From contig CAWHBT010000010.1 in the NCBI GenBank assembly GCA_963827595.1, positions 192,997 to 256,996 on the forward strand: a stretch of 64,000 nucleotides of DNA. Reading direction: 5' to 3'. Positions 1 through 8,635 of the stretch are shown one piece after another. Numbering within the stretch: the stretch's first letter is position 1; every line of letters begins with the position of its first letter. This DNA is from DATEDA01 sp963827595. GTDB taxonomy: Bacteria > Pseudomonadota > Gammaproteobacteria > Burkholderiales > SG8-39. Both the position numbers and the translations under genes were made by a program. The notes below the pieces were generated by a model. It did not search any database. It saw only the letters and a list, made by a program, of their open reading frames with translations, and was not told the origin of the DNA.

Positions 1-1
1 G

Positions 2-263
2 CAGATCAAGAAGCTGCAGGACGACGGCTACGGCCACTACCCGGTCTGCGTCGCGAAGACCCAGTACTCGTTCACGACCGACGCCGCAGGCCCGCGCCGC
101 CCCGACCGGGCACGTGGTGAACGTGCGCGAGGTCAGGCTCGCGGCCGGCGCCGAGTTCGTGGTCATGATCTGCGGCGACGTCATGACCATGCCGGGTCTG
201 CCGAAGGTCCCGTCGGCGGAGAAGATCGACATCGTCGACGGCAAGGTGGTCGGGCTGTTCTGA
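2..263 (+). CDS. fhs: Formate-tetrahydrofolate ligase, C-terminal part (partial, frameshifted)
   Basis: The enzyme ligates formate to tetrahydrofolate with ATP, giving 10-formyl-THF in the cytosol. The 5' end lies outside the window. The visible residues include VCVAKTQYSF, then, after a frame change, VNVREVRLAAGAEFV, GDVMTMPGLPK and a final VVGLF, all of which match the C-terminus of this family. The reading frame slips once near position 88-97, in a G/C-rich run just before the APTGH segment; both sides are well conserved, so a one-base consensus error is likelier than decay. It ends with TGA at 261-263. The same strand carries an oxalate-degradation operon 8 kb downstream whose C1 product (formate or formyl-CoA) this ligase could assimilate; that link is inference. 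Confidence 0.85.
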   Translation, partial: RSRSCRTTATATTRSASRRPSTRSRPTPQARAAPTGHVVNVREVRLAAGAEFVVMICGDVMTMPGLPKVPSAEKIDIVDGKVVGLF

Positions 264-405
264 GGAGGGTCGACGGCAGGCTCTCCGGGTCGGTCAGCTT
301 GGCTGTACGGCCGGGCGCAGGCAGCGATATCTTCGCGCCGTGGCGCGGCCGACGCTCGCGGAAGCTCAGCCACTCATCCCGAGGAGGAACGGTAATCGTC
401 GCCCG

Positions 406-1096
406 ATGTCCTGACTGCATCCGCAGTTCTGGACCGGCCTGGGTCAGATCATCGGCTGATCAACATCGTGCTCTCCGGCGACAACGCGGTCGTGATCGCG
501 CTCGCCGCGCGCTCGCTGCCTCCCCGGCAGCAGAAGCAGGCGATCCTCTGGGGCAGCGGCGCCGCCGTCGTGATGCGGATCGTGCTCACGATCGTCGCGG
601 TGGAGCTGCTGAGACTGCCCTACCTCAAGCTCGTCGGCGGCGTGCTGCTGCTGTGGATCGCGGTCCAGCTGATGCTGCCGGAGGAGGAGGGCGAGGCGCA
701 TGGCGCGAAGAGCGTCGGCTTCTGGAGCGCCATGCAAGACCATCCTCATCGCCGACCTGGTGATGAGCCTCGACAACGTGATCGCGGTGGCCGCGGCCGC
801 CAAGGGCAGCCTCGCGCTGCTCGTCCTCGGGCTCGCGATCAGCATTCCGCTGGTGATCTTCGGCAGCACGCTGCTCCTGAAGGTGATGGAGCGCTTCCCG
901 ATCATCATCACGATCGGCGCGGCGCTGCTCGGCTGGGTGGCCGGCGAGATGTTCGTCACCGATCCGCTGGTGAAGGAATGGGTCGACGCGAACGCCGCGT
1001 TCCTGCACTGGGCGGGGCCGGCCGCCGGCGCGGTGGCGGTGGTCGCGTTCGGTACTTTGCTCGCCGCCCAGACTGGTCGCCAGGCGGGCGCGGCTG
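406..1096 (+). CDS. TerC family integral membrane protein (YjbE type), frameshifted
   Basis: Membrane protein of the TerC/YjbE family, linked to metal-ion (notably Mn2+) export or metal insertion into exported proteins. Sequence shows VINIVLSGDN-like LSGDNAVVIALAARSLP, a second repeat ADLVMSLDNVIAVAAAAKG, and several hydrophobic helices (VVMRIVLTIVAVELL, LVGGVLLLWIAVQL, ITIGAALLGWVAGEM). The two acidic SGDN/SLDN motifs are the family's metal-site motifs. The start is uncertain: ATG at 406 follows a GAGGAGGAA ribosome site, but the frame is broken near 410 and 455, again near 725-735, and near 1065. The upstream region shows no clear yybP-ykoY riboswitch. In the repaired frame the protein may run on through an Ala/Pro linker into the universal-stress domain that follows. 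Its neighbour, a cation P-type ATPase, supports a metal-export role. Confidence 0.85.
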
Positions 1097-1609
1097 GTGG
1101 AGCTCGGGAAGCCGCCGATACCCGTTCCCGCCCCTGCTCCCGCCGCCGCCGCTGCGGCGGCGGCGCGCCCGGGCCTCTTCAATCGCCTCCTGCTGCCGGC
1201 GGACGCCTCGGACAACGCCGCGCACGCCGTGGAGTACGCCATCGCGATGCGGCGGCATCACCCGGCGCCCGAAACCGTGGACATCCACCTGATGAACGTG
1301 CAGCGGGAGGTCTCGGGAGACGTGAGCCGGTTCGTCGCCAAGGACGAGCTGGACGACTATCACCGCGAGAAGAGCGAGAAAGCGCTGGAGCGGGCGCGCG
1401 GGCTGCTCGACGCCGCCGGGGTGAAGTACAGCGTGCACGTGCTGGTCGGCAAGCCGTGGGAGGTGATCAGCGACTACGCCGCGGCGACCGGCCGCGACCT
1501 GATCGTGATGGGCACGCGGGGACTGGGCTCGTACACCGGCGGAATGCTCGGCTCGGTCGCGCAGGGCGTGGCGCAGCGCAGCCCGGTGCCGGTCCTGCTC
1601 GTGAAGTGA
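1097..1609 (+). CDS. Universal stress protein (UspA) domain, probably the C-terminal half of a TerC fusion
   Basis: Contains one UspA domain: LFNRLLLPADASDNAAHAVEYAI at the N-terminal strand, and the nucleotide-binding signature IVMGTRGLGSYTGGMLGSVA followed by SPVPVLLVK at the C-terminus (G-2x-G-9x-G-S/T type, the ATP-binding class). The nominal start is GTG at 1097, with no convincing ribosome site, and the first 25 residues are a Pro/Ala-rich linker (IPVPAPAPAAAAAAAARP). The frame reads open upstream into the end of TerC, so this is likely the cytoplasmic C-terminal domain of a TerC-Usp fusion broken by a frameshift near 1065. If it is separate, it is a 170-residue Usp translated from the same message. 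Confidence 0.8.
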   Translation: MELGKPPIPVPAPAPAAAAAAAARPGLFNRLLLPADASDNAAHAVEYAIAMRRHHPAPETVDIHLMNVQREVSGDVSRFVAKDELDDYHREKSEKALERARGLLDAAGVKYSVHVLVGKPWEVISDYAAATGRDLIVMGTRGLGSYTGGMLGSVAQGVAQRSPVPVLLVK

Positions 1610-1669
1610 CGGCGTCACCTCGAATAGTGGACGCCGGCGGCGAGACGAAACCGAGGAAAGGAACCGCGG

Positions 1670-4580
1670 ATGGAAGACAAACAGTCCCACGGCAAGCCGA
1701 TCGACGTCGTTGTCGCGGAGTTTCAGACCGACCTCGACAGGGCTTGAGCGGGTCGGAGGCGCAGGCGCGGCTGCAGAAGTTCGGCGCCAACGAGCTCACC
1801 GAGAAGCCCCGGCCCGGTTTTCTGGCGCTGCTGTGGGACCAGTTCAACAACTACCTCGTCATCATCCTGATCGTTGCGGCAGCGCTCGCGCTCGCGCTCG
1901 GGGAGTACGTCGATTCCATCGCCATCATGTGCATCGTCGTGCTGAACGCCGTGATCGGGGTGATCCAGGAATCCAAGGCGGAACAGGCGCTCGCGGCGCT
2001 GAAGAAGATGGCGGCGCCCAACGCCCAGGTCATCCGCGACGGCCACAGGTCACGGTCCCGGCGCGGGAGCTGGTTCCCGGGGACATCGTCCTGCTGGAAG
2101 CGGGCAACTACGTGCCCGCCGACATGCGCCTGGTCACGACCGTCAATCTCAAGGTCGAGGAAGCCTCCCTGACCGGGGAATCGGTGCCGGTGGAGAAGAA
2201 CGCGACGCTGGTGCTCGACAACGAGGCCGCCCTGGGCGACCGCAAGAACTCCGCCTTCCTGAGCACGTTGATCACGTATGGACGCGGCAAGGGGCTCGTG
2301 ACCGGCACCGGCATGCGCACGCAGCTCGGTCTGATCGCGGAAATGATCCAGTCCTACGAGGAGGAGGACACGCCGCTCCAGCAGAAGCTCGCGCAGCTCG
2401 GCAAGGTCCTGGGAACGGTCTGTCTCGCCATCTGCGCGGTCGTGCTCGTCTACGGACTGATCCGGGACACGCACCTCACCGACGTCTTCAAGATCGGCTT
2501 GACTGCCTATTGGGAGGGCGAGAAGAAGGACATCGTCAATCTCATCCTCACCGCGGTGAGTCTCGCCATTGCCGCCGTCCCCGAAGGACTGCCGGCCATC
2601 GTGACCATCTGTCTCGCGCTCGGAATGCAGCAGATGGTCAAGCACCACGCCCTGATCCGGAAGCTGCCCGCGGTGGAAACGCTCGGCTGCGCCACGGTGA
2701 TCTGCTCCGACAAGACCGGCACGCTGACCCAGAACCAGATGACCGTGGTTCAGGGATGGGCCGGGGGCAAGCGGCTCAAGCTGACCGGCGAAGGCTATGA
2801 CCCGGCCGGGCAGTTCTTCCTCGACGGCCAGCCCTCCGACCCGCGCACCGACCCGGACGCGACGGTGCTGCTGCACGGGGCGCTGCTCTGCAACGACGCG
2901 AAGCTGGAGGAAGGAGGCGACGCCGAAGGCGCGCGCTCCTGGCGCATGATGGGCGACCCCACGGAGGGCGCCATGGTCGTTGCCGCCGTGAAGGGCGGGT
3001 TCCGGCGCGACGACATGGACAAGGCGCTGCCGCGGGTCCAGGAGATTCCTTTCGATTCGGACCGGAAGCGAATGACCACGATCCATCGCCGCGACGGATC
3101 GCCGGCCGAGGTCGCGGCGAACTTCGCCTATCCGCAGTTCGTCGCCTTCGTGAAGGGCGCCCCCGACGTCATCCTCGATCTCTGCGGCCACATCCAGCAG
3201 GCCGGGCAAGCGGTCACGCTGACGGACGAGAAGCGCAAGGAGGTGCTCGATCAGAACCGCGACATGGCGAGCAACGCGCTGCGCGTGCTGGGCGTCGCAT
3301 ACCGGCCGCTGCCGCAGGTTCCCGACAGCCCGCGTGCCGAAGAGATCGAGAAGGATCTCACCTTCGTCGGGCTGCTCGGCATGATCGATCCGCCGCGGCC
3401 CGAGGTCGCGGACGCGGTGAAAGTGGCGAGCGGGGCCGGGCTCAAGAGCATCATGGTGACCGGCGACTACAAGGACACCGCGGAGGCCATCGCCAGGGAC
3501 ATCGGCATGCTGACCCGGGCGGCCTGGTGCTGACCGGCCCGGAGATCGAGAAGCTGAGCGATCAGGAGCTGGCAGCCAAAGCGGACAAGCTGCAGGTGTG
3601 CTGCCGCGTTTCGCCGCAGCACAAGACGCGGATCGTCGACGCCATGAAGTCGCGCGACAACGTCGTGGCGATGACCGGTGACGGCGTGAACGACGCTCCG
3701 GCCCTGAAGCGGGCCAACATCGGCGTCGCCATGGGCATCACGGGGACCGACGTCACCAAGCAGACGGCGGACATGGTCCTCACCGACGACAACTACGCGA
3801 GCATCGTCGCAGCGATCGAGCAGGGGCGGATCATCTACTCCAACATCCGCAAGTTCGTCTACTTCCTGCTCGCCTGCAACGCCGGGGAGATCCTGATCAT
3901 CTTCGGCGCGATGCTGCTCGGCATGCCGATCCCGCTCCGGCCGGTTCACCTGCTGTGGCTGAACCTGGTGAGCGACGGCGCTCCGGCCCTCGCCCTGGGG
4001 ATGGAGAAGGGCGATCCGCGACATCATGAAGCAGCCGCCGCGGCCGCCGAGGGAGCCGGTCATCAATCGCGACATGGCCATCGGCATCGGCGTGATCGCC
4101 GTGGTGGACGCCGTTGCCATATTGCTGGCGTTCTACCTCGGCCTGCAGCGCTACCCGGGCGATCTCGCGGCGGCCCAGACCATCGCCTTCGTCACCCTGT
4201 GCACCTCGGAGCTGTTCCGGGCGTTCACCGCGCGCTCCGAGTACAACAGCATCTTCGCGATCGGCGTGTTCTCCAACCGGTGGATGGTGTGGGCGGTTGC
4301 GGCGTCGTTCCTGCTGGTCCTGATGGTGGTGTACGTGCCGTTCCTGAACCCGTTCTTCGACACCGTGCCGCTGACGCTGGATGACTGGCTGTTCATGGCG
4401 CCCTTTTTCTTCGCCTCGCCGATCGCCATGGAGCTCGTCAAGCTCTACTTCCGGCGCCGGCGGCGACGTGGCGACCGCGGCTGCGAAGCGGACCGAGCCG
4501 GCGTGAAGGCCGCGAGCGGCGGCGCCCCGCGTTTCTTGACCGGAGTCAAGCACTTCGCGGACAATCTCGCGCGAGAATAG
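1670..4580 (+). CDS. Cation-translocating P-type ATPase, type II (Ca2+/Mn2+-like), frameshifted
   Basis: An ATP-driven cation pump of the inner membrane. Order seen: N-terminal cytosolic segment (FGANELTEKPRPGF), M1-M2, actuator loop SLTGESVPV, M4 with AAVPEGLPAIVT, phosphorylation site CSDKTGTLTQNQM, nucleotide-binding KGAPDVI, hinge MTGDGVNDAPALK, then C-terminal helices with RPVHLLWLNLVSDG. PEGLP is typical of type II pumps (SERCA, PMCA, Na/K). ATG 1670 follows GAGGAAAGGAA. Four frame slips: near 1742 (lost G), 2045 (lost C), 3520 (lost C in a C run) and 4020. All essential motifs survive on either side, so sequence error is likely. The C-terminus is uncertain: the current frame stops at 4580, but another frame gives a neater tail ending at 4506. 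Together with TerC it suggests Mn2+ or Ca2+ efflux. Confidence 0.88.
4536..4578 (+). promoter_or_regulatory. Crp/Fnr-type operator with -10-like hexamer, before tctCBA
   Basis: A perfect inverted repeat, TTGACCGGAGTCAA (4536-4549), lies 130 bases before tctC. The centre-to-hexamer distance (30.5 bases to GAGAAT at 4573-4578) matches a class II Fnr/Crp promoter, where the site replaces the -35 box. An almost identical site with exactly the same spacing precedes oxc at 8509. The regulator encoded at 7839-8453 has the E-x-x-S-R recognition-helix pattern that in FNR reads TTGA half-sites. The site overlaps the 3' end of the ATPase frame. Confidence 0.7.
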
Positions 4581-4679
4581 GGCGCGGACTGCATAACATC
4601 GACCGTCGCTTGCGCCTCACCCCGGGCGCCGGAGTGAAAGCGACGGCAAACGTAGGGCGAGCTATCTTTGGAGGAGCGT

Positions 4680-5697
4680 ATGACCCTTACTTCGACTTCA
4701 TTGCGCGCTGCGGCGGTGTTGGTCGCCGGCATGCTCGGTGCGGGCGCGGTGCACGCCCAGGGCTGGGAGCCGACGAAGACCGTCGAGTTCATCGTTCCCG
4801 CCGGCACCGGCGGCGGCGCGGACCAGATGGCGCGCCTCAGCCAGGCGATCATCCAGAAGCACAACCTGATGAAGCAGTCGATCGTCGTCATCAACAAGGC
4901 GGGCGGCGCCGGCGCCGAAGGGTTCCTGGACGTCAAGGGCGCCAAGGGCGACCCGCACAAGATCATCATCACGCTGTCGAACCTGTTCACGACGCCGCTC
5001 GCGACCGGGGTGCCGTTCAACTGGCGGGACCTCACGCCGGTCGCGATGCTGGCGCTCGACCAGTTCGTGCTGTGGGTCAACGCGGACACGCCGTACAAGA
5101 GCGCCAAGGAGTACATCGGCGCGGCCAAGGCGAAGAGCGGGAATCCCAGCGACCGGTTCAAGATGGGCGGCACCGGCTCCCGGCAGGAGGACCAGATCAT
5201 CACCGTCGCGCTCGAGAAGCAGACCGGCACCAAGTTCACCTACATCCCGTTCAAGGGCGGCGGCGACGTGGCGACCCAGCTCGTCGGCAAGCACGTCGAC
5301 TCGACGGTGAACAACCCGATCGAGGCGGTGGCGCAATGGCGCGGCGGCAAGCTGCGGCCGCTCTGCGTCTTCGACGACAAGCGCCTGACGTACAAGACGA
5401 AGGTGACCGACACGATGGCCTGGAGCGACATCCCGACCTGCAAGGAGGCGGGGGTCGACATGAGCTACCTGATGCTGCGCGGCATCTTCATGGCCGGCGG
5501 GGTCACGCGACGCGCAGCGCGACTACTACGTCGCGCTGTTCAACAAGGTCCGCGAGACGCCCGAGTGGAAGGAGTTCATGGAGCGCGGGGCGTTCAACCA
5601 GACCGCCCTCACCGGCGACGCGTATCGCGACTGGGTGGCGAAGGAAGAGCAGCGGCACCGCGAGCTCATGAAGGAAGCGGGCTTCATCGCGAAATAG
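4680..5697 (+). CDS. tctC: TctC-like tripartite tricarboxylate transporter substrate-binding protein, frameshifted
   Basis: Periplasmic solute-binding protein of the TTT (Bug) family, delivering a small organic acid to the TctAB permease. ATG 4680 follows GGAGGA at 4670. A Sec signal peptide is clear (LRAAAVLVAGMLGAGAVHA, cut before QGWEP). Mature protein starts with KTVEFIVPAGTGGGADQMAR, the usual first ligand loop, and has INKAGGAGAEGF, the second. The frame slips once near 5505; after it the typical C-terminus YYVALFNKVRETPEWKEFM and AYRDWVAKEEQ is restored, ending at 5697. The family's ligands are carboxylates; in this setting oxalate is a reasonable guess, but the sequence alone does not fix the substrate. 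First gene after the 4536 operator. Confidence 0.88.
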
Positions 5698-5721
5698 GCG
5701 TGACACCCCGCGGGCCGGGGC

Positions 5722-5746
5722 GGGGCGGCGATTCGGGCGCCGCCCC
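5722..5746 (+). repeat. Intra-operon hairpin between tctC and tctB
   Basis: A 9-bp perfect stem (GGGGCGGCG / CGCCGCCCC) with a 7-base loop and no following T run. Such a structure after the binding-protein gene could protect the tctC end of the message from 3' decay and raise its level over the permease genes; that role is inferred from position only. Confidence 0.5.
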
Positions 5747-5777
5747 CGGGCCCGCGCCTGCCCAGAACGGTCTGGAC

Positions 5778-6282
5778 ATGAACGACAAGAGCGACCGTCC
5801 CGCCGCCACGATCCGCACGCTCGAGCTCGTCGTCGCGGCGCTGCTGTTCGTCTTCGGCGCGATCGTCATCGCCGACAGCATCCGGCTCGGCGCGCGCTGG
5901 GCGGAGGACGGTCCCCAGGCCGGGTACTTCCCGTTCTATATCGGAGTCCTGATCGCGCTTCCCGCGGCTGCTGGTGTTCGTGCGCGCGCTCGGCGACAAG
6001 GCGAAGGCGGCGAAGTCGTTCGTCGGCCGCGACGCGCTGCGGCGGGTCCTGTGGATGCTCGTGCCGTCGATCGCGTACGTCGTGCTGATCAAGCTGATCG
6101 GCATCTACGTTGCCTCGACCGTCTTCATCGCGTTCTTCATGCGCCGGCTCGGCCGCTACCCCTGGATCACCACGGCGGCGGTGGCGGTCGGCGTCAGCCT
6201 GGCGTTTTTCATGCTGTTCGAGGTGTGGTTCAAACTTCCCCTGCCGAAGGGGCCGCTCGAATCCTGGCTGGGGCTCGACTAA
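5778..6282 (+). CDS. tctB: TctB family small permease subunit, frameshifted
   Basis: Small integral membrane subunit of the tripartite tricarboxylate transporter. It has four predicted membrane segments: LELVVAALLFVFGAIVIAD near residues 14-32, AGYFPFYIGVLIAL, then WMLVPSIAYVVLIKLIGIYV and ITTAAVAVGVSLAFFMLF after a frame slip near 5955-5970. The AGYFPFYIG segment is typical of TctB. ATG 5778 is preceded by a weak purine stretch. It lies between tctC and tctA, the usual gene order, and ends 39 bases before tctA. The frameshift is a probable sequence error, since both halves are well conserved. Confidence 0.82.
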
Positions 6283-6321
6283 CCGCGCCTCGCCCATGAA
6301 CCAGAACTAGCAGAGGCCGCA

Positions 6322-7815
6322 TTGGCCGAGATCGGCTCGCTCATCCAGGGGTTCGGCGTCGCCCTGACGCCGTTCAACCTCATGCTGATGCTCATCGGGG
6401 TCGTGCTCGGCGTGATCATCGGCGTCCTGCCGGGCCTGGGCGGCGCGAACGGCGTCGCGATCCTGCTGCCGCTCACGTTCACGATGCCGCCGACCTCGGC
6501 GATCATCATGCTCTCCTGCATCTACTGGGGGGCCCTGTTCGGCGGGGCGATCACTTCGATCCTGTTCAACATCCCCGGCGAGCCGTGGTCGGTCGCCACG
6601 ACCTTCGACGGCTACCCGCTGGCGCAGAAGGGGCGCGCCGGAGCGGCCCTCACCGCGGCGTTCACCTCCTCGTTCATCGGTGCGCTGATCGCGGTGATCG
6701 TGATCACGTTTCTCTCGCCGATCGTCGCCAACTTCGCGCTGCGGTTCGGCCCGCCCGAGCTGTTCGCCGTGTACCTCCTCACGTTCTGCGCGTTCGTCGG
6801 CATGAGCAAAGGCCAGGCGCTGAAGACCGTCGCCTCGATGATGGTCGGGTTCGCGCTTGCCGCGGTCGGGCTGGACACGGTGACCGGATCGCTGCGGCTC
6901 ACCTTCGGCTTCACCGACCTCCTGAAGGGCTTCAACTTCCTGATCGCGGTGATCGGGCTGTTCGGCATCGGCGAGATCCTGCTCACGCTCGAGGAGGGTC
7001 TCGCGTTCAAGGGCGCGCGAGCGAAGCTCGACCTCAAGGTCGTGATGGAGACGTGGCGGGAGTTGCCGCGCTACTGGATGACCTCGCTCAGAAGCTCCGC
7101 GGTCGGCTGCTTCATGGGCATCGTGCCGGGCGGCGCGACGCCGGCCTCCTTCATGAGCTACGGCGTGGCGAAGCGGTTCTCGAAGGACGGCGAGAAGTTC
7201 GGCACCGGCCAGGTCGAAGGTGTAGTGGCGCCGGAGACCGCCGCGCACGCCGCCGGCACGAGCGCGTTGCTGCCGATGCTCACGCTCGGGGTCCCCGGCT
7301 CGCCCACCGCGGCGGTGTTGCTCGGGGGCCTGCTGATCTGGGGCCTGCAGCCCGGGCCGCTGCTCTTCCAGGAGCAGAAGGAGTTCGTCTGGGGCCTGAT
7401 CGCGAGCATGTACCTCGGCAACATCGCGGGCCTGATCGTGGTGCTCACCTGCGTGCCGCTGTTCGCGGCGATCCTGCGCATCCCGTTCTCGATCATTGCG
7501 CCGGTGATCCTGGTCGTATGCGCGATCGGCGCGTACACCGTGAGCAACAGCGTGTTCGACGTGTACCTGATGCTGGTCTTCGGCGTCGCCGGCTACGTGA
7601 TGCGGAAGCTGGAGTATCCGCTCGCACCACTGGTGCTCGCCCTGGTTCTCGGCGATGCCGCGGAAAGCGCGTTCCGGCAGGCGATGCTGATGTCGCAGGG
7701 CAATCCGTCGATCCTGTTCGCGAACGTGCTCGTGGGCGGGATGACGACGTTCGCCCTGGTGCTGCTGTTCTGGCCGCTCATCCAGGCCGGGCTGCGCCGG
7801 GTGAAGGCCGCGTAG
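6322..7815 (+). CDS. tctA: TctA family large permease subunit
   Basis: The 497-residue, roughly 12-helix transport subunit of the TTT system, co-acting with TctB and the TctC binding protein to drive proton- or sodium-coupled uptake of a carboxylate. Typical features: GVLPGLGGANGVAILLP at about residues 34-50, the loop SILFNIPGEPWSVATTFDGY, the duplicated GIVPGGATPASFMSY and TLGVPGSPTAAVLLGGL in the second half. Start is TTG at 6322 with an AGCAGAGG site just upstream; no earlier in-frame ATG gives a better N-terminus. The gene is intact, unlike tctC and tctB. It converges on the Crp/Fnr-type regulator, leaving 23 bases between their stops. Confidence 0.92.
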   Translation: MAEIGSLIQGFGVALTPFNLMLMLIGVVLGVIIGVLPGLGGANGVAILLPLTFTMPPTSAIIMLSCIYWGALFGGAITSILFNIPGEPWSVATTFDGYPLAQKGRAGAALTAAFTSSFIGALIAVIVITFLSPIVANFALRFGPPELFAVYLLTFCAFVGMSKGQALKTVASMMVGFALAAVGLDTVTGSLRLTFGFTDLLKGFNFLIAVIGLFGIGEILLTLEEGLAFKGARAKLDLKVVMETWRELPRYWMTSLRSSAVGCFMGIVPGGATPASFMSYGVAKRFSKDGEKFGTGQVEGVVAPETAAHAAGTSALLPMLTLGVPGSPTAAVLLGGLLIWGLQPGPLLFQEQKEFVWGLIASMYLGNIAGLIVVLTCVPLFAAILRIPFSIIAPVILVVCAIGAYTVSNSVFDVYLMLVFGVAGYVMRKLEYPLAPLVLALVLGDAAESAFRQAMLMSQGNPSILFANVLVGGMTTFALVLLFWPLIQAGLRRVKAA

Positions 7816-7838
7816 GCGGGAAGCGGCCGTTCGCCAGG

Positions 7839-8453
7839 CTAGGAGTGCGTCCCCGCGCGCTGCTTCAGGCGGGAGAGCGTTTCCGGCGTGAGGTTGAGGT
7901 AGGACGCCAGCTCCTTGTTGGGGATGCGCCCGGCGAGGTCCTGGTGCTTGCGCTGGAAGCGCGCGAGGCGCCCCGGCGCGTCGAGGAGGTGCAGCGTGAT
8001 CGTGTGGGCCATCACCTCGCTCATCAGCTTCATCACTTCGTACTCGAAGCGCGCCTTCGCCTCGGCATGAGCCTCCAGGAACTCGGCCCAAAGCAGCATC
8101 GAGAGCTTGGCGACGCGCGCCTTGGTGACGGCGACGATGCTGTACGGAACCGGCGTCTTGAGCCGCCACGCGGCGTAGGACGTGTCCATGTCGTTCTCGG
8201 CGGCGAAGCGCAGGATCATCTCCTTGCCCTCGGCGTTCGCGACCACCCGCTTCAGGATGCCGTCGAGGATGAAGAACTGCTCCATGTCGGTCGAGCCCTG
8301 GTGGACGAGCAGGTCGCTCTTGCGGTACTCGGCGATCTCGAGGCGGGGCTCGAGCTGCTCCCAGGCGGCGGCGCTCATGCCGCCGAGAATCAGGTTGGCC
8401 TTGAGCTCGAGCCGGAGGGTATTGCGCTGCGGATGGGAGGCGATGTTCGACAT
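7839..8453 (-). CDS. Crp/Fnr family transcriptional regulator
   Basis: A 204-residue regulator with an N-terminal cyclic-nucleotide-binding-like beta roll (about 20-130: SDLLVHQGSTDMEQFFILDG, MILRFAAENDM), a long dimerisation helix (EAKARFEYEVMKLMSEVM) and a C-terminal winged helix (RIPNKELASYLNLTPETLSRL). The recognition helix has E-T-L-S-R, the FNR-type E-x-x-S-R that contacts TTGA half-sites. There are no cysteines, so it cannot hold an FNR [4Fe-4S] cluster; the phosphate-binding cassette is also not typical, so the effector is unknown, perhaps an oxalate-pathway metabolite. It sits divergent to oxc and convergent with tctA. Matching TTGAC-N4-GTCAA sites lie before tctC and between this gene and oxc, so it is the likely regulator of both. 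Confidence 0.9.
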   Translation of the reverse strand: MSNIASHPQRNTLRLELKANLILGGMSAAAWEQLEPRLEIAEYRKSDLLVHQGSTDMEQFFILDGILKRVVANAEGKEMILRFAAENDMDTSYAAWRLKTPVPYSIVAVTKARVAKLSMLLWAEFLEAHAEAKARFEYEVMKLMSEVMAHTITLHLLDAPGRLARFQRKHQDLAGRIPNKELASYLNLTPETLSRLKQRAGTHS

Positions 8454-8508
8454 CGGGCTACCGAGGCGTTCGCGAGTGCCGAATGCGGCGTCAAGTTAGC
8501 TGGAATGA

Positions 8509-8551
8509 TTGACCGCAGTCAAGGTGGCCGGACGGCCCGTTTGCCTATCCT
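8509..8551 (+). promoter_or_regulatory. Crp/Fnr-type operator and -10 for the oxc operon
   Basis: TTGACCGCAGTCAA at 8509-8522, differing by one base from the site at 4536. TATCCT at 8546-8551 serves as a -10, at the same 30.5-base centre-to-hexamer distance as the tct site. It lies 56 bases from the start of the divergent regulator gene and 114 bases before oxc, so it could activate oxc and also autoregulate the regulator. The repeat of both sequence and spacing is strong evidence that these are real and read by one protein. Confidence 0.75.
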
Positions 8552-8635
8552 AAGGTCCCGTTTGAACGCAGGTTTTTCGCCCTGCACCCCGGCGCCGGCG
8601 AACGGCGCACTCGATCCCTAGAGGAGGGTACCCGG

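Noticed and set aside
264..405. Possible yybP-ykoY (manganese) riboswitch before the TerC gene
   Set aside because: The conserved GGGGAGUA core and paired stems are not visible; only a ribosome site is clear.
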